Source: Gilliamella sp. B3022
GTDB taxonomy: Bacteria > Pseudomonadota > Gammaproteobacteria > Enterobacterales > Orbaceae
Reading direction: 5' to 3'
Length of the DNA stretch: 64,000 nucleotides
Assembly: GCF_028751545.1 (NCBI RefSeq)
Contig: NZ_CP071867.1
Coordinates: 779,306 to 843,305, forward strand
The notes under the pieces were generated by a model that did no database searches, had not been told where the DNA came from, and worked only from the letters and a program-made list of their open reading frames with translations. Shown in pieces: positions 38,881 through 47,880 of this stretch. Made by a program: the position numbers and the translations under genes. Position 1 is the first letter of the stretch, and the number at the start of each line of letters is the position of its first letter.

Positions 38881-40293
38881 ATGTATCGTTTAATTATAAA
38901 AAATGGATTATCGATTAGTTTACTCACGCTTACCGCTAGTTTCGCTGTGATAGCTTCACCACCATTTGTTCCAGTTACTTTGGACAAACTTAATATTCCT
39001 AATAAACAATGTAATGTCAGAGATTATGGCGCTGAAGCAACAGGTATTTGGTATGATACAAAAGCATTTCAAACCGCTATTAATGATTGTGCGCAAAATG
39101 GCGGTGGTAAAGTTATTGTTCCTGCGGGTTATTACCTATCTGAACCTCTATTTTTAAAAAGTAATATTGAATTTCATTTAGAAAAAGGGGCGGTAGTACA
39201 AGCTTCAGCAGAGGAAAGTGCATATCATCCTTCAGAAGAACAAAAAAAATGGTCATCATCAGCTGAATCATTACCACTAACAAAACAATGGATTGGGTTT
39301 ATTAATATTGCAGAAGAAAAAAATATTGCTATCACCGGTGAAGGAATTATTGATGGGCAAGGTTCAACGCTTTTAGAAAAATACCGCGCCGAGACTCGTC
39401 AAGCCGGAAAAAAGGGACCAACCAATCGCCCACGTCTACTTTTATTTAAAAACGCTAACAATATTTTAGTTGAAGGCGTCACAATACAAAATTCGCCAAG
39501 TTTTCATATTGTTTTTAAAAATGTGGAAGATATTACAATTAATAAAACAACAATATCCGCTCCAGCTTGGTGGCAAAACACCGATGCCATTGATCCAATG
39601 GATAGTAGAAGAGTCAGTATTACAAAAAACACAATAAGTGTGGGTGATGACCATGTTGCAATTAAATCAACAGTAAACAACCTTAGCCATGATTTTTATA
39701 TTGCAGATAATAACTTTATGCTCGGTCGTGGATTATCTATTGGTTCAGAAACATATGGCGGTGTGAGCAATTTACTGGCAGAAAATAATACCTTTACCGA
39801 TGCGATGTATGGTATTCGAATCAAATCGCCAAGAGGCAAAGGTGGTGAAGTTAAAGATATTGAGTATAACAATACAACAATGGTCAATGTAAAAACGCCA
39901 ATTGTTTTGTCAGCTTATTATAAAGGCGGCCCAACAACAAAAGATGCAAAAATTAAAGCGTTGCAAGAAGGTGAATTTGCTGGTGGATTTATGTTAGGCG
40001 ATCAGATTTATCCTGCGGATACTGAACAACCAAAAGAGCATAAACAAACCCCATACTTCAATAACATTAGCTTCAATAATCTTACTGTAAAAGGTAAAAG
40101 TAATTACGCTGGTTTTATTATTGGAACACCAGAAAAGCCATTCAATAATATTAGATTTTCAAACATCAATATTGAAGCGGAAAATGGTTTTAAAATTCGT
40201 AACGCATCAGTTGAGTTTAGTCACACTAAAATTAATGTAGAAAAAGGATCAGATATTATTAAAGAAAAAGGAAGTCATATTACTCATAAATAG
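38881..40293 (+). CDS. secreted GH28 family pectinase (polygalacturonase-like)
   Basis: 470 aa with a signal peptide (cleavage near residue 25, VIA-SPP), so it acts in the periplasm or outside. An N-terminal pectate-lyase-type beta-helix cap (NVRDYGAEATGIWYDTKAFQ) is followed by the GH28 active site: N233-T-D235, D256-D257 in GDDHVAIKS, and R313-I-K315. The usual GHG motif is G282-R283-G284 here, so the conserved histidine is arginine. All three catalytic aspartates remain. The substrate is probably a galacturonate- or rhamnogalacturonate-containing pectin fragment; the altered motif leaves the specificity open. It stands alone with its own CRP-type promoter and is followed 618 bases later by a PTS permease gene. 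Confidence 0.85.
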   Translation: MYRLIIKNGLSISLLTLTASFAVIASPPFVPVTLDKLNIPNKQCNVRDYGAEATGIWYDTKAFQTAINDCAQNGGGKVIVPAGYYLSEPLFLKSNIEFHLEKGAVVQASAEESAYHPSEEQKKWSSSAESLPLTKQWIGFINIAEEKNIAITGEGIIDGQGSTLLEKYRAETRQAGKKGPTNRPRLLLFKNANNILVEGVTIQNSPSFHIVFKNVEDITINKTTISAPAWWQNTDAIDPMDSRRVSITKNTISVGDDHVAIKSTVNNLSHDFYIADNNFMLGRGLSIGSETYGGVSNLLAENNTFTDAMYGIRIKSPRGKGGEVKDIEYNNTTMVNVKTPIVLSAYYKGGPTTKDAKIKALQEGEFAGGFMLGDQIYPADTEQPKEHKQTPYFNNISFNNLTVKGKSNYAGFIIGTPEKPFNNIRFSNINIEAENGFKIRNASVEFSHTKINVEKGSDIIKEKGSHITHK

Positions 40294-40339
40294 TAATTTG
40301 GTGGCTCAGATTTGAGCTAATAAAAAATTCACAAACTAG

Positions 40340-40388
40340 AGCGTTACCAATTGAAACTGTCAAACCGACAAACAAAACAGGTAACGCT
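40340..40388 (+). other. inverted repeat in the 618-bp gap between GH28 and the PTS gene
   Basis: AGCGTTACC (40340-40348) and GGTAACGCT (40380-40388) are perfect complements separated by 31 bases that contain a small TGTC/GACA stem. It begins 47 bases after the GH28 stop and could be its 3' terminating structure, although no T-run follows. The rest of 40389-40830 is AT-rich; I found no intact gene, repeat or known RNA there. Confidence 0.4.
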
Positions 40389-40833
40389 TATATTTCTGAC
40401 TCAAAATTAACGCAATAAATAGTCTTATTAAATTTACTTGAAGAACTACAGAATATTTCATTGATCTTCGCTAAAAAGTGCATTATCTATCATTAATTTC
40501 CGTGAAATCAAAATCGACTAAGCACAAGCAAGACATCACACTCTTGTTCATTATGCTGTTTTTTAATTTTTCTTTTTACCACAACGTGATCTCTCATTAA
40601 TCGTTTTGACTTTAAAAGCTCGCCTCTAAAATGATTTTTATCCGTTCAATGTAAATTAAGTAATTCAATATAGAACTCAAAACTTAATGAAATGGTATAG
40701 ACTCCTCAATTATTTTTACAAATAAACGTCAATCAACCCAGAAAATCATCAACTAAAAAGTTTAATTAATGTTCCATAATCAAGATCAATAATTTGCTAC
40801 CAATTGATTATTCGCATATTGTATTTGATGATT

Positions 40834-40875
40834 TGTGATCCAAAACACAATATAAAACATCGGTTTAATTATAAT
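40834..40875 (+). promoter_or_regulatory. CRP-dependent promoter candidate of the ulaA-like gene
   Basis: TGTGA-N6-ACACA (40834-40849) matches nine of ten CRP half-site bases. A consensus TATAAT lies at 40870-40875. The CRP centre is about 41 bases upstream of the predicted start near 40882. GGAG (40901-40904) is the ribosome binding site seven bases before the ATG. Confidence 0.6.
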
Positions 40876-40911
40876 GATCTTAAGTTATGTTATTGAGTTT
40901 GGAGCTAAAAA

Positions 40912-42165
40912 ATGGACCTTTTTCTAAATATATTTGGTCAGCCAGCTATTATTATTGCATTAGTTGCGTTCATAGGATTGGTACTACAGAGAGCAAAACT
41001 TTCTAAAATTATTACTGGCACCCTACTTTCATTTATTGGGTTTGTGTTAATTAAAACGGGTGGAAAAATCTTAGGTGGCGTGTTAATTATGTTCAGTAAC
41101 ATGTTTACTCATGCATTTGGAATGCATGGGGTCGTACCAAGTAATGAAGCCATTACCGCATTGACGATGGAATCACTTGGTACTAGTGCAGCCTTTATCC
41201 TCTTTTTTGCGATGATAATTAATCTACTATTAGCAAGATTTACCCGCTTTAAATCGATTTATTTATCATTGCATTTAGTGCTATTCATGGCATTTTCATT
41301 TACCGCAGTTTTACAAGGTATGGGCTATAATGGCTATATTATTGTTGCAACTGGCGCAATGATTATTGGCCTTTATATGGCGATATTTCCAACTTTACTC
41401 TCTAAATTTAGCCGTACAATAATAGGGAATAATGATTATTGTATTGCCCATGCTGGTACCGTTTCATACTTATTAGGTTCCTATTTAGGTAAATGGCTAG
41501 GAAATAAAAAAAATGATATCGAAAAGATTAAAATAAATGATCGTTTTAGCTTTTTGAGGCAATCAGATGTTGCGACTTTTATTACCATGTTTGTTTTACT
41601 AGGCTTATCCGGTGCTTTTTCATCCGCTGAGTATTTGAAAGAGATACTTAAAAACAATACGTTTATTATTTTTGCGTTGGAACAATCCGCTATTTTTGCC
41701 GGAGGACTCTATATTGCCAAAAAAGGGATCGCTATTTTTACTGAAGAAATCATCCCAGCTTTTAAAGGATTTGCCCAAGTTGTCGCACCTGGTTGTGTAC
41801 CGGCAGTCGATCCAATGGTGTTATTTGATAAATCACCAAATTGTGTATTAGTTGGTTTTATTGTGAGTTTCTTTACTGAAATAGCTTGTGTGGTTGTTTT
41901 CCCTTTTATTGGTTTACCTATTATCATTCCCGGAATTATGGCAAGCTTCATCACTGGTGGAACAGCAGCAATATTTGGTAACTCAACAGGTGGAGCAAGA
42001 GGAGCGGTTATTGCCTCTTTCGTTAATGGTTTACTTTTATGTGTGTTGCCAGCCCTCGCATTACCTCTCTTTAAATTTTTAGGTGTTGAAGGTGTAACCT
42101 TTGCTGATCCTGATTTCACATCCTTATCGTTAATCACTGAATTTATTGTTAAGCTATTTAGTTAA
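40912..42165 (+). CDS. PTS EIIC permease of the UlaA/SgaT (ascorbate) family, orphan
   Basis: 417 aa and about eleven membrane segments. The family pattern of UlaA-type EIIC is recognisable: PAIIIALVAFIGLVLQRAKLSKIITGTLLSFIGF at the start, a central cytosolic stretch (YLGKWLGNKKNDIEKIKI), VAPGCVPAVDPMVLFDKSPNCVLVGF, and IPGIMASFITGGTAAIFGNSTGG. E. coli UlaA has 465 aa, so this is a short member. UlaA works with UlaB (EIIB) and UlaC (EIIA); neither is nearby, so partner proteins would have to be encoded elsewhere. Substrate unknown. The next gene, argA, converges from the other side. Confidence 0.78.
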   Translation: MDLFLNIFGQPAIIIALVAFIGLVLQRAKLSKIITGTLLSFIGFVLIKTGGKILGGVLIMFSNMFTHAFGMHGVVPSNEAITALTMESLGTSAAFILFFAMIINLLLARFTRFKSIYLSLHLVLFMAFSFTAVLQGMGYNGYIIVATGAMIIGLYMAIFPTLLSKFSRTIIGNNDYCIAHAGTVSYLLGSYLGKWLGNKKNDIEKIKINDRFSFLRQSDVATFITMFVLLGLSGAFSSAEYLKEILKNNTFIIFALEQSAIFAGGLYIAKKGIAIFTEEIIPAFKGFAQVVAPGCVPAVDPMVLFDKSPNCVLVGFIVSFFTEIACVVVFPFIGLPIIIPGIMASFITGGTAAIFGNSTGGARGAVIASFVNGLLLCVLPALALPLFKFLGVEGVTFADPDFTSLSLITEFIVKLFS

Positions 42166-42167
42166 TC

Positions 42168-42195
42168 AAAAAGTCCGTTGCTATACGGACTTTTT
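42168..42195. terminator. bidirectional terminator between ulaA-like gene and argA
   Basis: AAAAAGTCCGT (42168-42178) and ACGGACTTTTT (42185-42195) form a perfect 11-bp stem with a six-base loop. The T-run on the plus strand and the matching A-run make it usable from both sides of the convergent pair. Confidence 0.85.
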
Positions 42196-42205
42196 CTCGA
42201 TAAAT

Positions 42206-43534
42206 TTAAATTAAATCAAACATTAATATTTTTGAGTTTCTTTGATAATTATAGAGTTGTTTCTTTTTAATCGGCAGATCATCCACTTCAGCTGGATTAA
42301 AACCTTTTTCACGAAACCAATGAATGCTTCGAGTGGTAAGCACAAAGATTTTTTCTAATCCTAAATTATTAGCACTTTCTGAAATTTTTTCTAATAATAA
42401 ATCACCGCGTGATGAGTTTCTATATTGCGGATGAATCGCCAAACAAGCCATTTCACCCATTTTTTCTTCTGGATAAGGGTAAAGCGCAGCACAGCCAATT
42501 GTCATATTATCACGTTCAATAATAGTGAATTTGTCAATTTCCATCTCTAATTGTTCTCGTGAACGTTTAACTAAGATACCCTGCTCTTCAAGTGGTCGAA
42601 TCAGCTCCAATATTCCACCTATATCATTGATTGTTGCCAAGCGAACTTGCTCTGAATGTTCCATTGCAACTTGTGTACCAATACCATCGCGAGAAAACAG
42701 TTCTTGCAAAATAGAGCCATCGACTAAATAGCTAACTAAATGGCTACGGCGGACGCCATTACGACATGCTTTGGATGCCGCACGCAAAAAACGAGCCTCA
42801 CTAGATAGGTGTTTACCACATTCTTCTTTGCGATTAACATAATTATCAGCATCCACTGGGAACAGATCAGTTATTACATGATTTTGTTCATCAAGTACAC
42901 CTTGTTCTGCACAAAAACTGATGAGTTTATCGGCTTTTAAGCGAATAGCAACTTCAGCAGCAATATCTTCAGATGCTAAATTAAAACTTTCGCCAGTTAC
43001 CGAGACACCTACAGGACCGAGCAAGACAATAGAACCTCGCTCTAATTGTTCAGCAATAGCTTCGTTGTTTATGCGGCGAATTTTGCCTGTATGACAATAA
43101 TCGACACCTTCATCAACCCCTAATGGCTGAGCAATGACAAAATTACCGCTAACTACACTAATATGAGCACCTTGTAACGGGGTATTATTTAAACTCATAG
43201 ATAAACTTGCGGTTATGTTGAGCTGTAACAGACCAGTAACTTGCTTGATGATATCTAATGTAGTTGCATCAGTAATACGTGTATTTTTATGGTATTTAGG
43301 TGTAATGTGATGGTTTTTTAACGACGCATCAATTTGGTTACGTGCACCATTAACAATAACGAGTTTAATACCGAGACTGTAAAGCAATCCAATATCACTG
43401 ATGATACTTGAATAATTATCACTGTTTAGGACAGCACCAGTAAGTAAAATCACAAATGTTTTACCCTGATGCGCATTAATATAAGGTACTGAATGTCTTA
43501 AACCTTCAACTAACTCAGTTGTACGCTCTTTCAT
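42206..43534 (-). CDS. argA: N-acetylglutamate synthase
   Basis: First step of arginine synthesis: acetyl-CoA plus glutamate to N-acetylglutamate. 442 aa (E. coli 443). An N-terminal amino-acid-kinase-like domain (about residues 1-280; RHSVPYINAHQGKTFVILLTGA, NGARNQID, GPVGVSVTGESFNL) is joined to a C-terminal GNAT domain (IGCAALYPYPEEKMGEMACL, AIHPQYRNSSRGDLLLEKI). The kinase-like part binds arginine for feedback inhibition in the family. A 237-base AT-rich region separates it from the MFS gene behind it. Confidence 0.94.
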   Translation of the reverse strand: MKERTTELVEGLRHSVPYINAHQGKTFVILLTGAVLNSDNYSSIISDIGLLYSLGIKLVIVNGARNQIDASLKNHHITPKYHKNTRITDATTLDIIKQVTGLLQLNITASLSMSLNNTPLQGAHISVVSGNFVIAQPLGVDEGVDYCHTGKIRRINNEAIAEQLERGSIVLLGPVGVSVTGESFNLASEDIAAEVAIRLKADKLISFCAEQGVLDEQNHVITDLFPVDADNYVNRKEECGKHLSSEARFLRAASKACRNGVRRSHLVSYLVDGSILQELFSRDGIGTQVAMEHSEQVRLATINDIGGILELIRPLEEQGILVKRSREQLEMEIDKFTIIERDNMTIGCAALYPYPEEKMGEMACLAIHPQYRNSSRGDLLLEKISESANNLGLEKIFVLTTRSIHWFREKGFNPAEVDDLPIKKKQLYNYQRNSKILMFDLI

Positions 43535-43713
43535 TTACACAACCTTTTAAATTGAATATTTATTCATTATTTGTGTATTTTTATTTATTTTTATTTTGAT
43601 CGCAAGCAGTTTTTGAAAATAATTGAGAAAAGAAATTTTATTCATGTAACAGTAAAAATTTCAATTATTAAATTGAAATAATTGATTTTATGAATGTGAT
43701 TTGTTTAATCTAT

Positions 43714-43745
43714 AAAAAAGAGCCTGCAAGTAACCGCAAACTCTT
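43714..43745 (-). terminator. rho-independent terminator of the downstream MFS gene
   Basis: Read on the minus strand, AAGAGTTTGC pairs with GCAGGCTCTT through ten pairs (two G-U) around an eight-base loop, and six T residues follow. It lies 27 bases after the MFS stop at 43772. Confidence 0.75.
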
Positions 43746-43771
43746 AAGATTAAAATATTTTGTTAAATGAA

Positions 43772-45070
43772 TTATTGAGCTTTATCTACTCTTTTAGGAA
43801 AGTTAAATATTTTTTGGTAACGCATCAAGACAACAATTGCTAATAATGTTCCTAAACCAGCAATAATTGCATCACTAAGCATAACATAACGCAAACCAAA
43901 ATTTGTTGATATCCAACCAATAAAAAATGGTATTACGGTAGTTGCAATACTTGACGATGTGAAGAAAATACCCAATACTTTTCCTTTACCCGATGGAAAA
44001 AATTCGGCCATTGTTGTTAATGCTAACTGCAATACGCCACCTGCTGCTGTAAATCCAAGCACAAAACCTCCGATAATACACATTATTGGTGTTGGATGAC
44101 TATAAAGAATAATTAACATTAACATTGAAAATAAAGGATATATAACAACAATATAAATAGGTCTTACCAAACTTTTTACTAAAATTGAAGTTAAAAATAC
44201 ACTGGCTAATGTGCCAATACCGTATGATGAAAATGCCTGAATCGCGCCAGATGAGTCCATACCAGCAACTGTTTGTGAAAAATCTTTTAAACAAGATGAG
44301 ACTAAATAAAATGTCGCTGTAGAGGTAAAACCAATCACAATAAAGCATATACCTTCAATAAAAAAATTAGCTTTTTGTTTCAATGTTGGTGTCTCGTTTT
44401 CCAAAGTTTGTAGATCTTTCTCTTTTTCCTTTGTAGTAACTTTATAATTCGGAAATGGCATTTTTAATACAATTAACGCATTTAATCCTAAAATAATACA
44501 ACATAATATAAATGACCAACCAAAATAACCATGGTTAGCCATAATAATACCCACAATAATTGGCAGTACAGATTGACCGGCGGCAATGGCTCCTTTAATT
44601 AAAATTGACGCTGACCCTGGTGATTTTGGAAATGCTTCCATTAAAGCTGGATAAGTACCAGCATCTAATGTTGAGTTAGCTATACCGCCTAAGACGGCAA
44701 ACATAAATGCAATTTGCACATTCGGGCTTACTAAAATACCGAGTAAAAATCCAATATAAAATAGGGCTCCTAAAACTATAAACGGTTTACGTCCAAATGT
44801 ATCTGAAAGAGTTCCCATAATAAATAAAACTAATAATCGACCGACACCTAACCCCATCATGACATTATAAACACTTTGTTTAGCTTCACCTACTAATCCA
44901 AGTTGTTCCGGTGTTAATGAATCTTTTGTAATACTAAATAAATAGGCAAGCTCTGGATTAAATTGTGCGGCTAAATAATCAATATTAAGCCCAAGAATTA
45001 TCGCTCCCATTCCGTGCACAAAATAGTTCATATATAAACAAACTGAGGTGCCTAAATATTTATTTAACAT
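43772..45070 (-). CDS. MFS transporter, YdiM/YdiN type
   Basis: 432 aa with twelve predicted membrane segments. The family features GVGRLLVLFIMGTLSDTFGRKPFIVLG, GIANSTLDAGTYPALMEAFP, PGSASILIKGAIAAGQSVLPI and GFTAAGGVLQLALTTMAEFFPSGKGK closely parallel the E. coli carriers YdiM and YdiN, which sit in the ydiL-ydiM-ydiN-ydiB-aroD locus. Substrate not proved; shikimate or quinate is inferred from the neighbours. It lies 76 bases behind a second, related carrier on the same strand and ends in a terminator, so the two are probably one unit. Confidence 0.82.
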   Translation of the reverse strand: MLNKYLGTSVCLYMNYFVHGMGAIILGLNIDYLAAQFNPELAYLFSITKDSLTPEQLGLVGEAKQSVYNVMMGLGVGRLLVLFIMGTLSDTFGRKPFIVLGALFYIGFLLGILVSPNVQIAFMFAVLGGIANSTLDAGTYPALMEAFPKSPGSASILIKGAIAAGQSVLPIIVGIIMANHGYFGWSFILCCIILGLNALIVLKMPFPNYKVTTKEKEKDLQTLENETPTLKQKANFFIEGICFIVIGFTSTATFYLVSSCLKDFSQTVAGMDSSGAIQAFSSYGIGTLASVFLTSILVKSLVRPIYIVVIYPLFSMLMLIILYSHPTPIMCIIGGFVLGFTAAGGVLQLALTTMAEFFPSGKGKVLGIFFTSSSIATTVIPFFIGWISTNFGLRYVMLSDAIIAGLGTLLAIVVLMRYQKIFNFPKRVDKAQ

Positions 45071-45146
45071 TTATTATTTCCTTTAAACTTTCATTTTTTA
45101 TTTCGAATAATTATTTGGTTTTTAAAAACTTTATTAAAATTTTGTC

Positions 45147-46346
45147 CTATATTTTTTTCATATCAATCACTTGTTTAAATCGATAAAAGACAATAGAACC
45201 AAGTATTACACTAGACAACGCGATAAAAAAGTCGATCAAAATAGCATAACTTACATTATAGATAGCTAATTTAGGAACAATGAGCGGTATAACAATAAAG
45301 GATAACCCACTAAACGTATACATACACCCTACAGCTATACCTTTGCGTGTTGGAAACAATTGCTGCATAACAACTAGAGTTAATTGAAGTACACCTCCTG
45401 CTGCTGTAAATCCCATACCAATTGCGGCGATAACACACATCATAGGTGAAATATTAAAGTAAAATAGGATTAATACTATTGCAGAGAGTAAAGGTAATAT
45501 AATGATACAATATATTGGTTTTAATAAATGTTTAACGATAAATGCCGTTACAAAGACCGAGATAATTGATGCGGTACTATAATAGCTAATCAATTGTTTA
45601 GCTTCGATATCGCTCATATTAACCCCATTAATGGCAATTGTAGGTAACCACTGTAAAATTATGACAAACGTTGCTGTTGTAGTGAATCCCATAATGATCA
45701 ACAAAACGCCTTCAACTTCGAACTTAGGTTTAGCTTTGAAATAATTTTCAGTACCACCGTTACCTTTTATTGCAGTTTCTTTGTTAGGAAAATTTTGAGG
45801 AAATAAAATTAAACTATTAATAACTAAATAAGCAGTAAAGCCAAGAAACGCCCAACCATACCAGATTTTGTTTGTATCAAAAAAAGTGACAATGAATGGA
45901 AGAATTAGTGTTCCAATAGAAATAAATGCTTTAATAAGGACACTTGCAGAACCCGCTGAACGTGGAAAACACTCTGTCAGAGCAGGCATTGAACCTGTAT
46001 CTAAAAAAGAATTGCCAGCCCCTACTGCAATTGCAAGACAAAAAGCGATATGAATATTGGTACAGAAAGTCATGCCAATAAAGAAAATCGCATAGCAGGC
46101 CATACCCAGATAGATAAAAAGTTTTCTTCCAAATTTATCTGATAAAATTCCACCTGCAAACATTAGAAAAATCTTACCAATCCCTATACCAGAAGCAACA
46201 TAGCCAAGACCAATCATATCTGTGTTAAGCTGCTTTGAAAGATCTAGAGAAAATTGCATAATCACAATCAATGCGATACTTTGAATAATATAATTTGCAT
46301 AAATAGATCCGACTATTCCATAAGAATTTATTTTTCGATTATCCAT
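45147..46346 (-). CDS. MFS transporter, YdiM/YdiN type (second copy)
   Basis: 399 aa, about twelve membrane segments, a clear paralogue of the neighbouring carrier: SGIGIGKIFLMFAGGILSDKFGRKLFIYLG, GAGNSFLDTGSMPALTECFPRSAGSASVLIKAFISIG and GFTAAGGVLQLTLVVMQQLFPTRKG. The two share gene-family features but are well diverged, so they may carry different acids or work with different affinity. The 285 bases upstream (46347-46631) contain the aroL terminator and probably this gene's promoter. Confidence 0.82.
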   Translation of the reverse strand: MDNRKINSYGIVGSIYANYIIQSIALIVIMQFSLDLSKQLNTDMIGLGYVASGIGIGKIFLMFAGGILSDKFGRKLFIYLGMACYAIFFIGMTFCTNIHIAFCLAIAVGAGNSFLDTGSMPALTECFPRSAGSASVLIKAFISIGTLILPFIVTFFDTNKIWYGWAFLGFTAYLVINSLILFPQNFPNKETAIKGNGGTENYFKAKPKFEVEGVLLIIMGFTTTATFVIILQWLPTIAINGVNMSDIEAKQLISYYSTASIISVFVTAFIVKHLLKPIYCIIILPLLSAIVLILFYFNISPMMCVIAAIGMGFTAAGGVLQLTLVVMQQLFPTRKGIAVGCMYTFSGLSFIVIPLIVPKLAIYNVSYAILIDFFIALSSVILGSIVFYRFKQVIDMKKI

Positions 46347-46588
46347 TTGCTATACTCCATATGTAGAATTAAATTTTTAACCTTATAATTGTATTCAATA
46401 TACAAGCATCAGCATTAATCTGAAAGCAATAACGACAAATTTATTGTTAAACTTTACATTTTTCACATTTATCTATAGATTTGAATTTATCTATAAATAA
46501 AAGCAGCATAATATTGAATAAAAATCAAACTTACCAATAGGTTTTTTTTATAAATTATTAAATAATTATTTTTATTTATTATCAATAA

Positions 46589-46614
46589 AAATACCACTTT
46601 ATTAAGTGGTATTT
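46589..46614 (-). terminator. rho-independent terminator of aroL
   Basis: AAATACCACTT (46589-46599), loop TATT, AAGTGGTATTT (46604-46614): a perfect 11-bp stem 18 bases after the aroL stop, with a T-rich run beyond it on the minus strand. Confidence 0.8.
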
Positions 46615-46631
46615 AGTAAAAGAGTATTCAG

Positions 46632-47144
46632 TTAGTTTTGCAACATGTGAAGTATATTAGTGAGTATTAGAGCTTCATCCTGTTCAACATTAACAACATG
46701 ATGTGCTGCATCATGATATAGCGGTAATCGCTCAGCCAATACTTTTTCCATTTCATCAACAATAGACAGACCTGTCAATGAAGGTCGCTGAGCAATATTA
46801 GGATCTTTCATTAAACGTGCAGCTAATGTTTCAGCAGTGGCCGATAAAAAAATGACAGTCCCATTTTGTTTCATAAAATGGCGATTATGATCAGCGAGTA
46901 CCATTCCGCCACCGGTAGCAATGACTCGATTAGGCTTCGTTGTATCAATTAAAATCTGGCTTTCTCTGGCTCTAAAGCCTTCCCAACCTTCTTTTTCAAC
47001 AATTTCAGCTACTGTTTTTTTTGTAGTTTCAAGTAAATAACAATCTGTATCAATGAAAGAAAACGATAGCTTATTTGCAAGCATTTTTCCCATTGTTGTT
47101 TTGCCAGCTGCTCTGGCACCTACTAAAAAAATAGTATTATTCAT
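46632..47144 (-). CDS. aroL: shikimate kinase (AroL type)
   Basis: Phosphorylates shikimate with ATP on the way to chorismate. 170 aa with P-loop GARAAGKTT (residues 9-17), the shikimate-binding SFIDTDCYLL, EGWEGFRARES with its arginine pair, and ATGGGMVLADHNRHFM. The N-terminus and VAEIVEKEGWEGFRARE match AroL better than AroK. Here it stands apart from aroB and lies in the ydi-like cluster, where it could trap imported shikimate. The gene is followed by its own terminator. Confidence 0.9.
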   Translation of the reverse strand: MNNTIFLVGARAAGKTTMGKMLANKLSFSFIDTDCYLLETTKKTVAEIVEKEGWEGFRARESQILIDTTKPNRVIATGGGMVLADHNRHFMKQNGTVIFLSATAETLAARLMKDPNIAQRPSLTGLSIVDEMEKVLAERLPLYHDAAHHVVNVEQDEALILTNILHMLQN

Positions 47145-47365
47145 ATTGAGTCATGTCCTTTCAAATTTACAGCTTATAGAATATACCGTCTATGCTAGTG
47201 ATTCACTCTAAATTTTGCAATATTTTTTTTACATATTATAATAAATTTAAAAAGACATTGATTTTTATAAAATAATTTAATATATTTCAATCCATATTCG
47301 TAAACAATAGTTTACACATTATTAAAGATATCTCTAAATATAAATATTGGTTGCATTATATTTTA

Positions 47366-47719
47366 TTAACACAATTTTTCTAACCCCCGAAAATATAACT
47401 CTGTAGCAATAGATTGATGTAATCGCCATTGAATGATATCAAGTTTTGGATTCACTTTCTTGAACTCTTCATAGGTCAAAAAATAGCGAATAGTACTACT
47501 ACCAACCCGATCATTAATACTATTAATGATAATATTGACTTTATCAGTTCGGAGTTTTTTTAATTCTTGCATTGCTGTAACAACATATTGGGGAACAGGG
47601 CTAGTGCCTTTTTCCCAATTATGCCATGTACTAACATCAGTTTTACCAATATATTCACTTGCCTCTGAAACTTTTAGCATAAGGAAGCGACGATACGCTT
47701 GCAATTCTAGGTTAGTCAT
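47366..47719 (-). CDS. ydiL: YdiL-like helix-turn-helix protein (DUF1870)
   Basis: 117 aa (E. coli YdiL 118) with colinear similarity: LELQAYRRFLMLKVSEASEY at the start, WHNWEKGTSPVPQYVV, INSINDRVGSSTIRYF and the end QSIATELYFRGLEKLC. The first half forms a helix-turn-helix related to XRE proteins. A very strong AAGGAGGAG precedes the ATG, so it should be well translated. Function unproved, probably local regulation. Its presence ties the cluster to the E. coli ydi locus. Confidence 0.85.
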   Translation of the reverse strand: MTNLELQAYRRFLMLKVSEASEYIGKTDVSTWHNWEKGTSPVPQYVVTAMQELKKLRTDKVNIIINSINDRVGSSTIRYFLTYEEFKKVNPKLDIIQWRLHQSIATELYFRGLEKLC

Positions 47720-47880
47720 AAATACTCCTCCTTAACATATTTTTACATATACTGTAACTCTACATATGGTACCAATATCATCCATTGAAATAACGTTTTT
47801 AAAATAAAATTTAAACATATAGATATCAGCAATACATCTAATTTAAATTAATTAGATAAGTCAATACTTTTACTTATTAA

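Noticed and set aside
41709-42137. 142-codon open frame antisense to the ulaA-like gene
   Set aside because: Low-complexity shadow of a membrane protein gene; the sense frame has promoter, ribosome binding site and family match.
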